Below, piece after piece: positions 41,610 through 49,890 of a DNA stretch of 64,000 nucleotides. The notes under the pieces are model-generated. The model was not told where the DNA came from. It searched no databases and saw only the letters and a program-made list of their open reading frames with translations. Positions within the stretch are counted from its first letter, which is position 1, and each line of letters opens with the position of its first letter. The DNA comes from an uncultured Blautia sp. (GTDB lineage Bacteria > Bacillota > Clostridia > Lachnospirales > Lachnospiraceae), in contig CAKRXU010000001.1 in assembly GCA_934424575.1 (NCBI GenBank), positions 124,001-188,000 of the forward strand, written 5' to 3'. Position numbers and translations under genes: made by a program.

Positions 41610-42991
41610 ATGCAGCTTTCGCACCCCCATCCTTTGCGAACGATCAGATCCTCGGGATCTTTTTCTTCGAGAAAAGCTTCTGTCATCAGTTCCATGGTTC
41701 TTCGGATCCCGTCGAAGCCCCACAAGCCGCCGCCCTGTACCATGTTGACGAAATTTCTGCTGCCGGAAAACCAGGCGGCTTTCTGTCCGATAGCAAGAAC
41801 TTTACCTTCTGTCCCGCGCGGAAGGACACGCATCTTGGTTTGGATCGTGGCACGCAGTTCCAGGTCCGGATGATGAAGTTTCAGCCAGTCGAAGGCCGGC
41901 TTTTCTTCCGGACTTATACTGTCGAGATAGACGGTTGTTACATGGAAACCGTGTTCCAGAAGAAGTTTTGCGAGACCTAATGGTCCTGGGTGGTACAGAT
42001 AATCCAGAACAATCGGGGTGTCACCGATGATGCTTCTTGCGTGGTTGATAGAATCTTCGCAAAGTGTGATCTCTCGCTGGTAAAATGCTTCTATTTCTTC
42101 GGATGTGATATCTGCACATTCTGTATTTGAAACATTCTCCCGGCTCCATCCTGCCTGCAGCTCCTTTATCAGACTTCGAATTTCTTCTTTGATCTCATCA
42201 TAATCAAAACTGCCCGGCAGATACAGATGTGTTCTGTTCAGGCGTTCTGCCAGCATGTCTGCACCGTATTTTGCCGGCGGGTAACAGGAAACAAAAATTC
42301 CTGCACTTCCAAGCTGCTGGTATTCCTCCCATGTTTTACAGGCTGGAAGTTCCCACAGAGTGTGACCGGTACTTTTCAGTAATCGCTTGATGTCACTGTT
42401 TTCATCAAGTGCAAAGTCGCTTCCAACGAGCGTTACTGTCTGCAGATCTGACTCCTTCGGGATAAGCGGATCGTACATTGCCTTTCGCAGTTTTTGATCC
42501 GGTGTCAATCCATGTTTCTGCATAATCGGATCCATGAAGCAGCGCACAAAAACGATCTCCGGGAAACGTATGCCCAGTTCTTCATAGACTCTGTCCAGAT
42601 CGCATCCAAGAAAATGATGCAGACAGACAGTAAAAAGGAGCACTGCTTTTGGTTTCTCTTCTAATTTATTGAGGACATCTGTCACTCCTTCGATCGTCAC
42701 ATCTTCCAGATTTCCGTTCAGAAGATTTTCTTCTTCCACAGTGACGAAGGAAAAACGGTCTTCCGCATTCATCTCTGCCGCTGTCAGGACAACACCTCGC
42801 ATGCAGTTGTCTGCGCAGACGTAGATCTGGATCGCCTCGGGCATGAGCATTCCAGTGTGGACGATATTCCAATTGCCATGTGCCGGAGAGTTGAATTCCA
42901 GTCCGAGAGGAAATGGAACAGGAAAATCAGCTTCTCCAATCGTTATGACTGCACCTTCCGGGTTTATTTCACCACCAACTCGTTTCAGCAT
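41606..42991 (-). CDS. Nitrogenase-like component 1 protein, D-type subunit of second module
   Basis: This is a 461-aa component 1 superfamily member, the presumed partner of the K-type protein downstream. Likely cluster ligands by eye are Cys59 and Cys63 in IYVCADNCMRG and Cys123 in FTVCLHHFLGCD; the last matches the NifD-type segment that ends in GxDD. The region aligned with the FeMo-cofactor histidine of NifD reads VNMVQGGGLWGFDG, with no His, so a FeMo-type cofactor is unlikely. The protein ends in CESC-Ile, a CxxC tail not usual in NifD. The start MLKRVGGEIN follows AAAGGA and overlaps the H gene by 7 bp. Confidence 0.85.
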   Translation of the reverse strand: MLKRVGGEINPEGAVITIGEADFPVPFPLGLEFNSPAHGNWNIVHTGMLMPEAIQIYVCADNCMRGVVLTAAEMNAEDRFSFVTVEEENLLNGNLEDVTIEGVTDVLNKLEEKPKAVLLFTVCLHHFLGCDLDRVYEELGIRFPEIVFVRCFMDPIMQKHGLTPDQKLRKAMYDPLIPKESDLQTVTLVGSDFALDENSDIKRLLKSTGHTLWELPACKTWEEYQQLGSAGIFVSCYPPAKYGADMLAERLNRTHLYLPGSFDYDEIKEEIRSLIKELQAGWSRENVSNTECADITSEEIEAFYQREITLCEDSINHARSIIGDTPIVLDYLYHPGPLGLAKLLLEHGFHVTTVYLDSISPEEKPAFDWLKLHHPDLELRATIQTKMRVLPRGTEGKVLAIGQKAAWFSGSRNFVNMVQGGGLWGFDGIRRTMELMTEAFLEEKDPEDLIVRKGWGCESCI

Positions 42992-43752
42992 AGACCGTCC
43001 TTTCTGCAGATATCCAGAATGTTTTCTGCCAATGTGCGGTATTCTGCTGCCATTTCGCTGTCCGGGTAACACTCCATCAGGGTTTTGCCCTGTTCTTCTG
43101 CATCTGCGACCAGGTCGCTGCGGGTGAGTTTTCCGATTATCTGCGTTTCAAAATCATCGGCAAGTTCCTGTACTTTTTCTTCTTCTCGTTTTACATTGCG
43201 GCGGTTCAGGATGATGCCGCCAAGGGCTGCGTAACCACGGTTTTTGAAGTTCTGTACCGCCATGGCGATATTGGCTCCGGCATGGATTGCCATATTTTCA
43301 CCGGAAGTTATGATGAAAACTTTGTCTGCATAGCCTTTTCGCATCGGCATGGAGAAGCCGCCACAGACGACGTCTCCGAGAACGTCGTAGAGGACGATGT
43401 CCGGATTATAGTTCTCGTAGGCTCCTGTTTCTTTTAGTTTTTCGAGGGCAGTGATGATCCCGCGTCCTGCACAGCCGAGTCCTGGCGTGGGGCCGCCGGC
43501 CTCTACGCAGATCACGCCCTGGTAGCCGGTTGTGGTCATGTCTTCGAGCTTGAGGTTCTGTTTTTTCTCATTATAGAGAGCGAGTACGGTCCGCATCTGC
43601 TTTCCATGTCGGAGCTGGATCGTGGAATCTGCTTTTGGGTCGCAGCCGATCTGCATGACAGTCAGTCCTTTTTCTGCGAGGGCGGCTGCCACGTTGGATA
43701 CGGTTGTAGATTTACCGATTCCGCCTTTGCCGTATACTGCTATTTTAATCAT
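42985..43752 (-). CDS. NifH-like reductase of second module
   Basis: NifH-type proteins are ATP-driven electron donors with a [4Fe-4S] cluster bridging two subunits. The start [16 protein letters not shown] contains the P-loop, [11 protein letters not shown] is the switch-type segment, and the two cluster cysteines are present: Cys94 in GLGCAGRG and Cys130 in DVVCGGF. The 255 aa are a bit shorter than NifH. The start follows GGAGGAAAAAC and overlaps the TM1266-like gene by 8 bp. It feeds electrons presumably to the D and K proteins encoded directly downstream. Confidence 0.92.
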   Translation of the reverse strand: MIKIAVYGKGGIGKSTTVSNVAAALAEKGLTVMQIGCDPKADSTIQLRHGKQMRTVLALYNEKKQNLKLEDMTTTGYQGVICVEAGGPTPGLGCAGRGIITALEKLKETGAYENYNPDIVLYDVLGDVVCGGFSMPMRKGYADKVFIITSGENMAIHAGANIAMAVQNFKNRGYAALGGIILNRRNVKREEEKVQELADDFETQIIGKLTRSDLVADAEEQGKTLMECYPDSEMAAEYRTLAENILDICRKDGLC

Positions 43753-44017
43753 GTTTTTCCTCCGTATGTGTGATGACATTGGAATAAGCGGTCTTGGTGG
43801 ACACGCCTTTGAGGCGGCCGATCTTGCCGGAAAGGGCGCTGATGATGTCCTGTGAGGCATCGATGGCGATGCTGATGATGCTGATTCCTTTTTCACGGTA
43901 TGGGATGCCCATGCGGCCGATGATGTAGTCGCGGGCATCGTAAAGAAGCTGGTTGAGGGTTTCGATGGAATCGCTGTCTTCGACGATGATGGATATTACT
44001 GCTACTCTTGTGTCCAT
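43745..44017 (-). CDS. TM1266-like iron-only hydrogenase system regulator family protein
   Basis: A 90-aa protein of the TM1266 family, a small ferredoxin-fold/NikR-like domain annotated as a putative regulator in [FeFe]-hydrogenase systems. It begins MDTRVAVISIIVEDSDS and contains GRMGIPYREKGISIISI, the family core. No DNA-binding domain is visible, so direct DNA binding is not expected. The start follows AGGAGGACAACC. Here it lies between hypE and a NifH-like gene, with no [FeFe]-hydrogenase or hydEFG in the window. Its partner in this operon is unknown. Confidence 0.85.
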   Translation of the reverse strand: MDTRVAVISIIVEDSDSIETLNQLLYDARDYIIGRMGIPYREKGISIISIAIDASQDIISALSGKIGRLKGVSTKTAYSNVITHTEEKHD

Positions 44018-44065
44018 GGTTGTCCTCCTGGTAATAATTCTACAGAATGCTCCATTGCTTCGCAA

Positions 44066-45082
44066 TTAGCAGATACGTGGTAAAAGTTCTCCTCCCGGCT
44101 GTGGCAGGAGTGCCTGGGTGCCGATCTCAGTTGTCATGACTACTTTGCCTGGCTGGTCGGCGGTGACTTCTCCGATGATGGCGGCGTCTTTGGAGTATGG
44201 ACACTGGCGGAGGGTTTCGACGATTTTTTCTGCTTCAGCTTTTGGAGCCATGATGACCATGCGGCCTTCGCATGCCAGATAGAGCGGTTCGAGTCCGAGC
44301 ATTCCGCAGACTCCTTTGACTTCCGGTGCTACTGGGACGGAGGCTGCGTCGAGGCGGATCCCAACGTTGCTCTGTCCTGCAATTTCATAGAGGACGGTTC
44401 CGACACCGCCTCTTGTGGCATCGCGGATCACATGGAGATCATGGGTAGTGTTCATGACAGCTTCTACTGTTTTCCAGAGCGGAGCGCAGTCGCTGGTGAC
44501 ATCTGCCTCGATTCCGAAGTCTTCTCTCGCGAGAAGAATCGTGCATCCATGTCTTCCGACATCACCGGTTACAATGATCGCATCTCCCGGCTGTGCAAGG
44601 GTTCCGCCGACTTTTACGCCATCCTCGATCTGTCCCATTCCGGTCGTCGTGATAAAAACGCCGTCTACCTGTCCTTTGCCTGCAACTTTGGTATCACCGG
44701 ACACGATATGTACGCCTGCTTCTGCGGCTGTTTTTTCCATTGCGGAGGCGATTTCTTCCAGTTTTTCCATCGGGAAGCCTTCTTCGATGACAAATGCACA
44801 GGTCAGGTACAGTGGTTTTGCCCCCATACATGCGAGGTCATTAACCGTACCGCAGATGGAAAGTTTGCCGATATTTCCGCCCGGGAAGAATGCCGGTGAG
44901 ACGATAAATCCGTCTGTGGAAACTGCCATTTTTCCTGTCGGTGGTGTCAGGACTGCCGCATCATCTGCTGTCAGATCCGGGTTGGCAAAGTGTGCTGCAA
45001 AGATCTGGTCGATCAGTTCTGAAGTCTGGCGGCCGCCTGCGCCGTGCGCCATTGTTACTGTTTTATCTTTTAAACTGCTCAT
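44066..45082 (-). CDS. hypE: Hydrogenase maturation protein HypE
   Basis: HypE dehydrates the carbamoyl group transferred by HypF to a thiocyanate on its C-terminal cysteine, giving the CN ligands. The 338-aa PurM-like protein has MAHGAGGRQTSELI near the start, FPGGNIGKLSICGTVNDLA, and the essential C-terminal PRIC. The AGGACAATCCT leader before the ATG is good. It belongs to the hypF-C-D-E set, but there is no hydrogenase structural gene here. Confidence 0.95.
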   Translation of the reverse strand: MSSLKDKTVTMAHGAGGRQTSELIDQIFAAHFANPDLTADDAAVLTPPTGKMAVSTDGFIVSPAFFPGGNIGKLSICGTVNDLACMGAKPLYLTCAFVIEEGFPMEKLEEIASAMEKTAAEAGVHIVSGDTKVAGKGQVDGVFITTTGMGQIEDGVKVGGTLAQPGDAIIVTGDVGRHGCTILLAREDFGIEADVTSDCAPLWKTVEAVMNTTHDLHVIRDATRGGVGTVLYEIAGQSNVGIRLDAASVPVAPEVKGVCGMLGLEPLYLACEGRMVIMAPKAEAEKIVETLRQCPYSKDAAIIGEVTADQPGKVVMTTEIGTQALLPQPGGELLPRIC

Positions 45083-45156
45083 AGGATTGTCCTCTTTTCT
45101 CTTAACATTATTATACCTGTAAACATACTCAGCATTTGGAACTTTAATCCCTGGTA

Positions 45157-46209
45157 TTATTTATTGTCCCCATACGCATAATAAGCCGAACATGCGCCTT
45201 CATTTGAAACCATACATGCTCCTACCGGATGCTGCGGGGTGCAGACTTTGCCGAATACTTTGCAGTCGGATGGTTTGCATTTGCCCTGCAGGACATCGCC
45301 GCATCGACATGCCGGGTTTGCTTTACCCTGGATCGGTGGAATATTGTATTTCTTTCTTGCGTCAAAATCGCTCCACTCTTTTTTAAGACAGACACCTGAT
45401 CTCGGAATCACGCCAAGCCCTCTCCACTCACTGTCACAGGCTTCTGTCATTTCTTCGGTGAGCTGCTGTGCTTCGCGGCTTCCTTCCGGTTTCACGACTC
45501 TCGGATAGCAGTTTACAAAGAACGGTTTTCCTTCCTGGAATTTCACCAGGGAAACTGCAAGTGCTGTGAGAAGTTCTTTCGCAGTAAATCCGGCAACAAC
45601 ACCGCTTACGCCTTCTTCTGTCAGATGTTCGCAGAGTTCTGTTCCTGTGATCGCATTGACATGTCCCGGATACAGAAAAATATCTGCACTTCCTTTTAGT
45701 GCCTCGTATGCCTGCGGCATGGTCTTGTTTGCCATCAGCAGAGAATAATTTGAAAGACCATCCTTCTTTGCCTGCTTTACAGAAAGACATTCTGCCGGTG
45801 TTGTAGTTTCAAATCCGACAGACAGGAATACAACCTGTTCTTCCGGATGTTCCAGTGCATATTTTTCTGCATCTGCCGGAGAGTAGACGATGCGGATCTT
45901 TGCGCCTTTTTCTCTCGCTCCTGCAAGGCTCATCTTCGTTCCCGGCACTCGTACCAGGTCTCCGAAGGTACAGATCGTTACATTTTTTCCCAGTGCCAGC
46001 CACACTGCTTCATCAATAAATCCAACCGGTGTCACACAGACCGGACATCCCGGACCGGAGATCAGTTCTACCTGCGGCGGCAGAAGTTTGCGGATTCCCA
46101 GTCGAAAGATCTCGTGTGTATGTGTTCCACAGACTTCCATGATGCGGACTGCCGGACCGTCATAGTTCTCTATGATCTCGCGGGCTGTTTTTTTTCTCTC
46201 TTCTCCCAT
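45157..46209 (-). CDS. hypD: Hydrogenase maturation protein HypD
   Basis: HypD is the iron-sulfur scaffold on which Fe(CN)2CO is assembled together with HypC. Family marks are MEVCGTHTHEI near residue 25, ISGPGCPVCVTP near 50, VGFETTTP, and the C-terminal cysteines including CRCGDVLQGKCKPSDC near 295-310. The 350-aa length is normal. Its ATG overlaps the hypC stop as TAATG, so the two interacting proteins are made together. Confidence 0.96.
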   Translation of the reverse strand: MGEERKKTAREIIENYDGPAVRIMEVCGTHTHEIFRLGIRKLLPPQVELISGPGCPVCVTPVGFIDEAVWLALGKNVTICTFGDLVRVPGTKMSLAGAREKGAKIRIVYSPADAEKYALEHPEEQVVFLSVGFETTTPAECLSVKQAKKDGLSNYSLLMANKTMPQAYEALKGSADIFLYPGHVNAITGTELCEHLTEEGVSGVVAGFTAKELLTALAVSLVKFQEGKPFFVNCYPRVVKPEGSREAQQLTEEMTEACDSEWRGLGVIPRSGVCLKKEWSDFDARKKYNIPPIQGKANPACRCGDVLQGKCKPSDCKVFGKVCTPQHPVGACMVSNEGACSAYYAYGDNK

Positions 46210-46418
46210 TACAGCAGTTCCTCCATTAACTGATCTGTTTCGTCATCATCTTCATCAGTGATCTTTGCGATTGCAACACCTGCATGGACCATCACATAAT
46301 CACCCGGTTCCAGGTCTTCCAGAAGCTGTGCGGAAACTTTTCTTTTGGCTCCGCCAGCGTCTACAACTGCTGTTCCTTCACTGATTTTTACTACTTTTGC
46401 TGATAAACCTACACACAT
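46209..46418 (-). CDS. hypC: Hydrogenase maturation chaperone HypC
   Basis: This 69-aa HypC/HypG-family protein begins MCVGLSAKVV; the cysteine exposed after Met removal binds the iron centre. GDYVMVHAGVAIAKI is the conserved barrel segment. It normally carries the Fe(CN)2CO unit from HypD to the large subunit of [NiFe]-hydrogenase. Because no hydrogenase is present in the window, the recipient here is unknown. Confidence 0.94.
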   Translation of the reverse strand: MCVGLSAKVVKISEGTAVVDAGGAKRKVSAQLLEDLEPGDYVMVHAGVAIAKITDEDDDETDQLMEELL

Positions 46419-46434
46419 GGTAATGCCTCCCTTT

Positions 46435-48765
46435 TTACTTATTTCTATCTAAATATGCCATCGCATACACTGCCTGTCCAAGTGCGATCCCGCCATCATT
46501 TGGCGGTACAAGCTGATGTTTCAGTACTTCAAATCCCTGCTGTTTCAACATATGATCAGTCAGTTCCAGAAGCAGCCGGTTCTGAAAAACACCGCCGCTT
46601 AAAGCTGCTTTATTACAGCCGCTCTGCTCTCTGATCTTCACACAGGATGCCGTGATCTGGCGGGCAAGTTCCTGATGGAAAATGTATGCAAGACTACCAG
46701 GATCTTCACCGTTTAACCTGCGGTCCAGGATTTCTTTTAGCAGGGATCCTGTGTTGAGAAGAAGTCGGTCATTGCCTTCTTTTAATAGTTCATAAGTCGG
46801 TATCTCCGGCATCTTTTTCTCATCTTTTAACCTGTTCTTCTGATACTCTTCCGCGGCAAATTCAAGTGCCATGGACGCCTCACCTTCAAATGTGGACTTC
46901 CTGCGGATTCCAAGTATCGCGCTCACACTGTCAAACAATCGCCCTGCACTGGTCGACATCACGGCATTGATCTTACGGTCTGCCATGGTGAACTGTACAT
47001 TTGCTTCCTGTTTCGTACAAAGTTCTAATTTCTCTATGATCTCAGATGCTTTTTCCCTGTCACCTGTCATTCCATAGATCAGTGAAACTGCGATACGCCA
47101 TCCCTCTTTTGAAGAAGCATCTCCGCCGATCTGCAGGAATGGCATGACACTTCCTGCTCTTTCGAATCCATTCAGATCTGACAGAAGAATTTCTCCTCCC
47201 CAGATCGTACCGTCTGTTCCATAGCCGGTTCCGTCAAACGATACGCCGATCACCTGATCCGCACAGTCATTCTCTGCCATGCAGGAAAGAATGTGTGCAT
47301 AATGGTGCTGTACCTTCACTACCGGTAATCCAAGTTCTTCTGCGACCATCACAGAATTGTACTTCGGATGCATATCACAGCATACGATCTCCGGTTCCAC
47401 TTCCAGCAGTGTTTCCAGTCTTCCGACTGTCTCACGAAGTGCTTTTACTGTCCGTAGATCTTCCAGGTCTCCCACATATGGGGACGGATAAAAACGGTTA
47501 TCCACACCGATGCAGAAAGAGTTTTTGAGTTCTCCACCGATTGCGAGCACCTGTCCCTGATATGGTGTGGAAAACATAAACGGAAGTGGTGCATAACCTC
47601 TGGAACGGCGGATCATATATGGTTTATCCTCATAAAAATCCATTACAGAATCGTCTGCGCGGATACGAATCTTGCGGTCATGGGACAGCATGCAGTCACA
47701 GAATCCAGACAGTTCTGCCTCTGCTTCCTGATCGTCACGACAGATCGGCGCACCGGATGTATTTCCACTGGTCATTACCAGAAATTCCGGCATTTCAATC
47801 CCGTCATCATACGTAAAGATCAGAAGCTGTACCGGTGCATATGGCAGCATCACACCGACTTTTGGATTGCCCGGTGCCACGGATGGACAGAGGATCTCCG
47901 CCTCTTTTTTCTTATCCAGAAGCAGGATCGGCTTCTGATGTCCCTCGAGGATTTTGGACTGTTCTGCGCTAACTTCGCATTCTTTTCTGACAGCTTCGAG
48001 ATCTTTTGCCATCACTGCAAAAGGCTTCATCGGACGACGTTTGAGCTGCCGCAGGCGGCTGACTGCCCCCTCATTTGAAGCATCACAGCAGAGATGAAAT
48101 CCACCGATGCCTTTGATCGCAACAATACCGCCCTCTGCAATCGTTTTTCTCGCATAAGTGACCGCAGCCCTGCCTCTTTCTTCTCTGCCGATCAGGTATA
48201 CTTCCGGTCCACAGTCATTGCAGCAGACCGGCTGTGCATCGTATCTTCTTGTCGCCGGATCATAGTATTCTTTTGCACAGTCCGGACACATCGGAAACTC
48301 TTTCATACTGGTCCGTTCTCTGTCATAAGGAAGCGAATCCAGAATCGTCAGCCTCGGTCCGCAGCAGGTACAGTTGATGAACGGATGCAGGTATCTCCGG
48401 TTCCTGGGATCAAACATTTCCTCCTTGCATTCATCGCAGATCGCAATGTCCGGTGAGACAAAAATCTCTCCTTTTGTCTTCTCACTTTCGATGATATCAA
48501 ACTGTGTATACGCTTCCGGATGCTCTACATTTTCGACATTTACTTTGAGGATTGCTGCACGTTTCGGCGGCCGATTCTGGATATCTGAGATAAATCCTCT
48601 GACCGCTTCCTCTGATCCCTGTGCGTAAATTTCCACATAAGGTCCCTTGTTACAGACATTTCCACGGATGCCCCGCGTGGCCGCATGGCGGCTGACCGTT
48701 GGTCGGAATCCTACCCCCTGTACGATTCCGTAAACGCGGATCTGTCTGGTGATTTCTTCACTCAT
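46435..48765 (-). CDS. hypF: Carbamoyltransferase HypF
   Basis: HypF makes carbamoyl-AMP from carbamoyl phosphate and passes the carbamoyl group to HypE. The 776-aa protein has all four domains: an acylphosphatase part (VYGIVQGVGFRPTV), two zinc-finger segments (CDECKEEM...CTCCGPR and CPDCAKEY...CCNDCG), the YrdC-like domain and the C-terminal Kae1-like domain with QHHYAHI and GVSFDGTGYGTDGTIWGG. The start at ATG follows GGAG; a TTG four codons earlier is less likely. It is first of the hyp genes in the operon. Confidence 0.96.
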   Translation of the reverse strand: MSEEITRQIRVYGIVQGVGFRPTVSRHAATRGIRGNVCNKGPYVEIYAQGSEEAVRGFISDIQNRPPKRAAILKVNVENVEHPEAYTQFDIIESEKTKGEIFVSPDIAICDECKEEMFDPRNRRYLHPFINCTCCGPRLTILDSLPYDRERTSMKEFPMCPDCAKEYYDPATRRYDAQPVCCNDCGPEVYLIGREERGRAAVTYARKTIAEGGIVAIKGIGGFHLCCDASNEGAVSRLRQLKRRPMKPFAVMAKDLEAVRKECEVSAEQSKILEGHQKPILLLDKKKEAEILCPSVAPGNPKVGVMLPYAPVQLLIFTYDDGIEMPEFLVMTSGNTSGAPICRDDQEAEAELSGFCDCMLSHDRKIRIRADDSVMDFYEDKPYMIRRSRGYAPLPFMFSTPYQGQVLAIGGELKNSFCIGVDNRFYPSPYVGDLEDLRTVKALRETVGRLETLLEVEPEIVCCDMHPKYNSVMVAEELGLPVVKVQHHYAHILSCMAENDCADQVIGVSFDGTGYGTDGTIWGGEILLSDLNGFERAGSVMPFLQIGGDASSKEGWRIAVSLIYGMTGDREKASEIIEKLELCTKQEANVQFTMADRKINAVMSTSAGRLFDSVSAILGIRRKSTFEGEASMALEFAAEEYQKNRLKDEKKMPEIPTYELLKEGNDRLLLNTGSLLKEILDRRLNGEDPGSLAYIFHQELARQITASCVKIREQSGCNKAALSGGVFQNRLLLELTDHMLKQQGFEVLKHQLVPPNDGGIALGQAVYAMAYLDRNK

Positions 48766-48778
48766 AATCTTCTCCAAT

Positions 48779-48806
48779 CTGCTATATCACTCCATAGATA
48801 CAGCAG
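48779..48806 (-). promoter_or_regulatory. mRNA hairpin just upstream of hypF
   Basis: CTGCTGTATC pairs with GATATAGCAG over 10 bp (one G-U pair) and an 8-nt loop, ending a few bases before the hypF ribosome site. No T-run follows, so it is not a terminator; it may be an RNA processing or stability signal between the first module and the hyp genes. Confidence 0.45.
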
Positions 48807-48846
48807 GATTTTTTATTTACAATTGTCTGCTCGTGATCAGCTGACT

Positions 48847-49890
48847 TTACTTCCCGATCAGCTTCCCTGATACTGCAAAATGTCTTGTATTTATGAAGCT
48901 TCCTTTAAATTCCGGTGTCATGCGCTCCATACATCCGTCTGCAAAAATGATATCAAAATCTCCATTTTGTACCAGTTCTATGTAGTCATCCTCGTCACGA
49001 AGAGACATATCTCCGTCTGCCAGAAGTTCTTTTTTCATCATAAACCAGCCTGCTGTCTGGACGGTCTTTGCGCCTTTTCTTATCAATTCTTTACGGATGG
49101 AATCAGCAATCACCTGCTGGTGTACAACAAGGACTTTTTTGCCGGTATAATCCAGTTCTGGAAGAAGTTCCTCTACCAGTGGATAGTAGATTTCATATGG
49201 TGTTCCAAATGTCTTTTCCAGATATTTCGCCGCCATAAGTGCCGCAGGAGAAACCACGATATTTCTGCTCACTGAGGAAGCTTTTTTTACTTCTTCAAGG
49301 CCTTCGCCCATACAGTAACAGACTGCCTGCTGGCCATATTGCTGCTGATACAGGGCACGTGTTTTGTCTGCTGCCGCAAGGTCGCTGACATCCTGCGGAG
49401 TCATTCCGAGGATACCGATCCTGCGTTCTTCCACTGGATATTTTTCCGTTGCAAAAGTTTTAAAAAGCTCCACAAAAGCTTTCTCCTCGCCTTTGTCATA
49501 AAGTTCCATTCCATCTGTATCAACGGTCAGGATCGGCAGCTTTATCTTCTTCTCACTCATTCGCTTCAATGCCAGATAATCCGTTGCGATCACCGCCGGA
49601 ACCGGGGTTCCGATCACTGCCGCAAACATTGCATCCACCTTATGTGCCGCATCTGCAAGCTTCGCCACCAGACGATCATCCCGTCCAAGTATCGCATCCA
49701 TATCTCGAAGTCCGGCGCTGAAGATCGCACTTTTCTGTTCAAACCACCGTGGCTCATCAAATCCGCATACGTTACCGGTACATCCCCCGGCATCGCAGAT
49801 CACCACAATACCTCCAAGTTCAAAAAGTACCGATACTGCCCCTGACTGATCTGGTGCAAATGGTGTCAGGTATTTCCGTAGTCCTCTCAT
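48847..49890 (-). CDS. Nitrogenase-like component 1 protein, K-type subunit of first module
   Basis: This 347-aa protein is a short component 1 superfamily member related to the K-type protein at 40-41 kb. The N-terminal loop GGIVVICDAGGCTGNVCGFDE carries Cys32, Cys37 and Cys42; Cys37 is shared with its relative. AAVIGTPVPAVIATDY again stands where NifK has a cysteine-containing segment. It is about 100 residues shorter than NifK. The ATG overlaps the D-type gene stop by 4 bp. It presumably forms a heteromer with the D-type protein just upstream; the reaction is unknown. Confidence 0.83.
   Translation of the reverse strand: MRGLRKYLTPFAPDQSGAVSVLFELGGIVVICDAGGCTGNVCGFDEPRWFEQKSAIFSAGLRDMDAILGRDDRLVAKLADAAHKVDAMFAAVIGTPVPAVIATDYLALKRMSEKKIKLPILTVDTDGMELYDKGEEKAFVELFKTFATEKYPVEERRIGILGMTPQDVSDLAAADKTRALYQQQYGQQAVCYCMGEGLEEVKKASSVSRNIVVSPAALMAAKYLEKTFGTPYEIYYPLVEELLPELDYTGKKVLVVHQQVIADSIRKELIRKGAKTVQTAGWFMMKKELLADGDMSLRDEDDYIELVQNGDFDIIFADGCMERMTPEFKGSFINTRHFAVSGKLIGK

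Noticed and set aside
44066..48765. A [NiFe]-hydrogenase operon
   Set aside because: Only the CO/CN maturation genes are present. No large or small subunit, protease, hypA or hypB was found on either strand.
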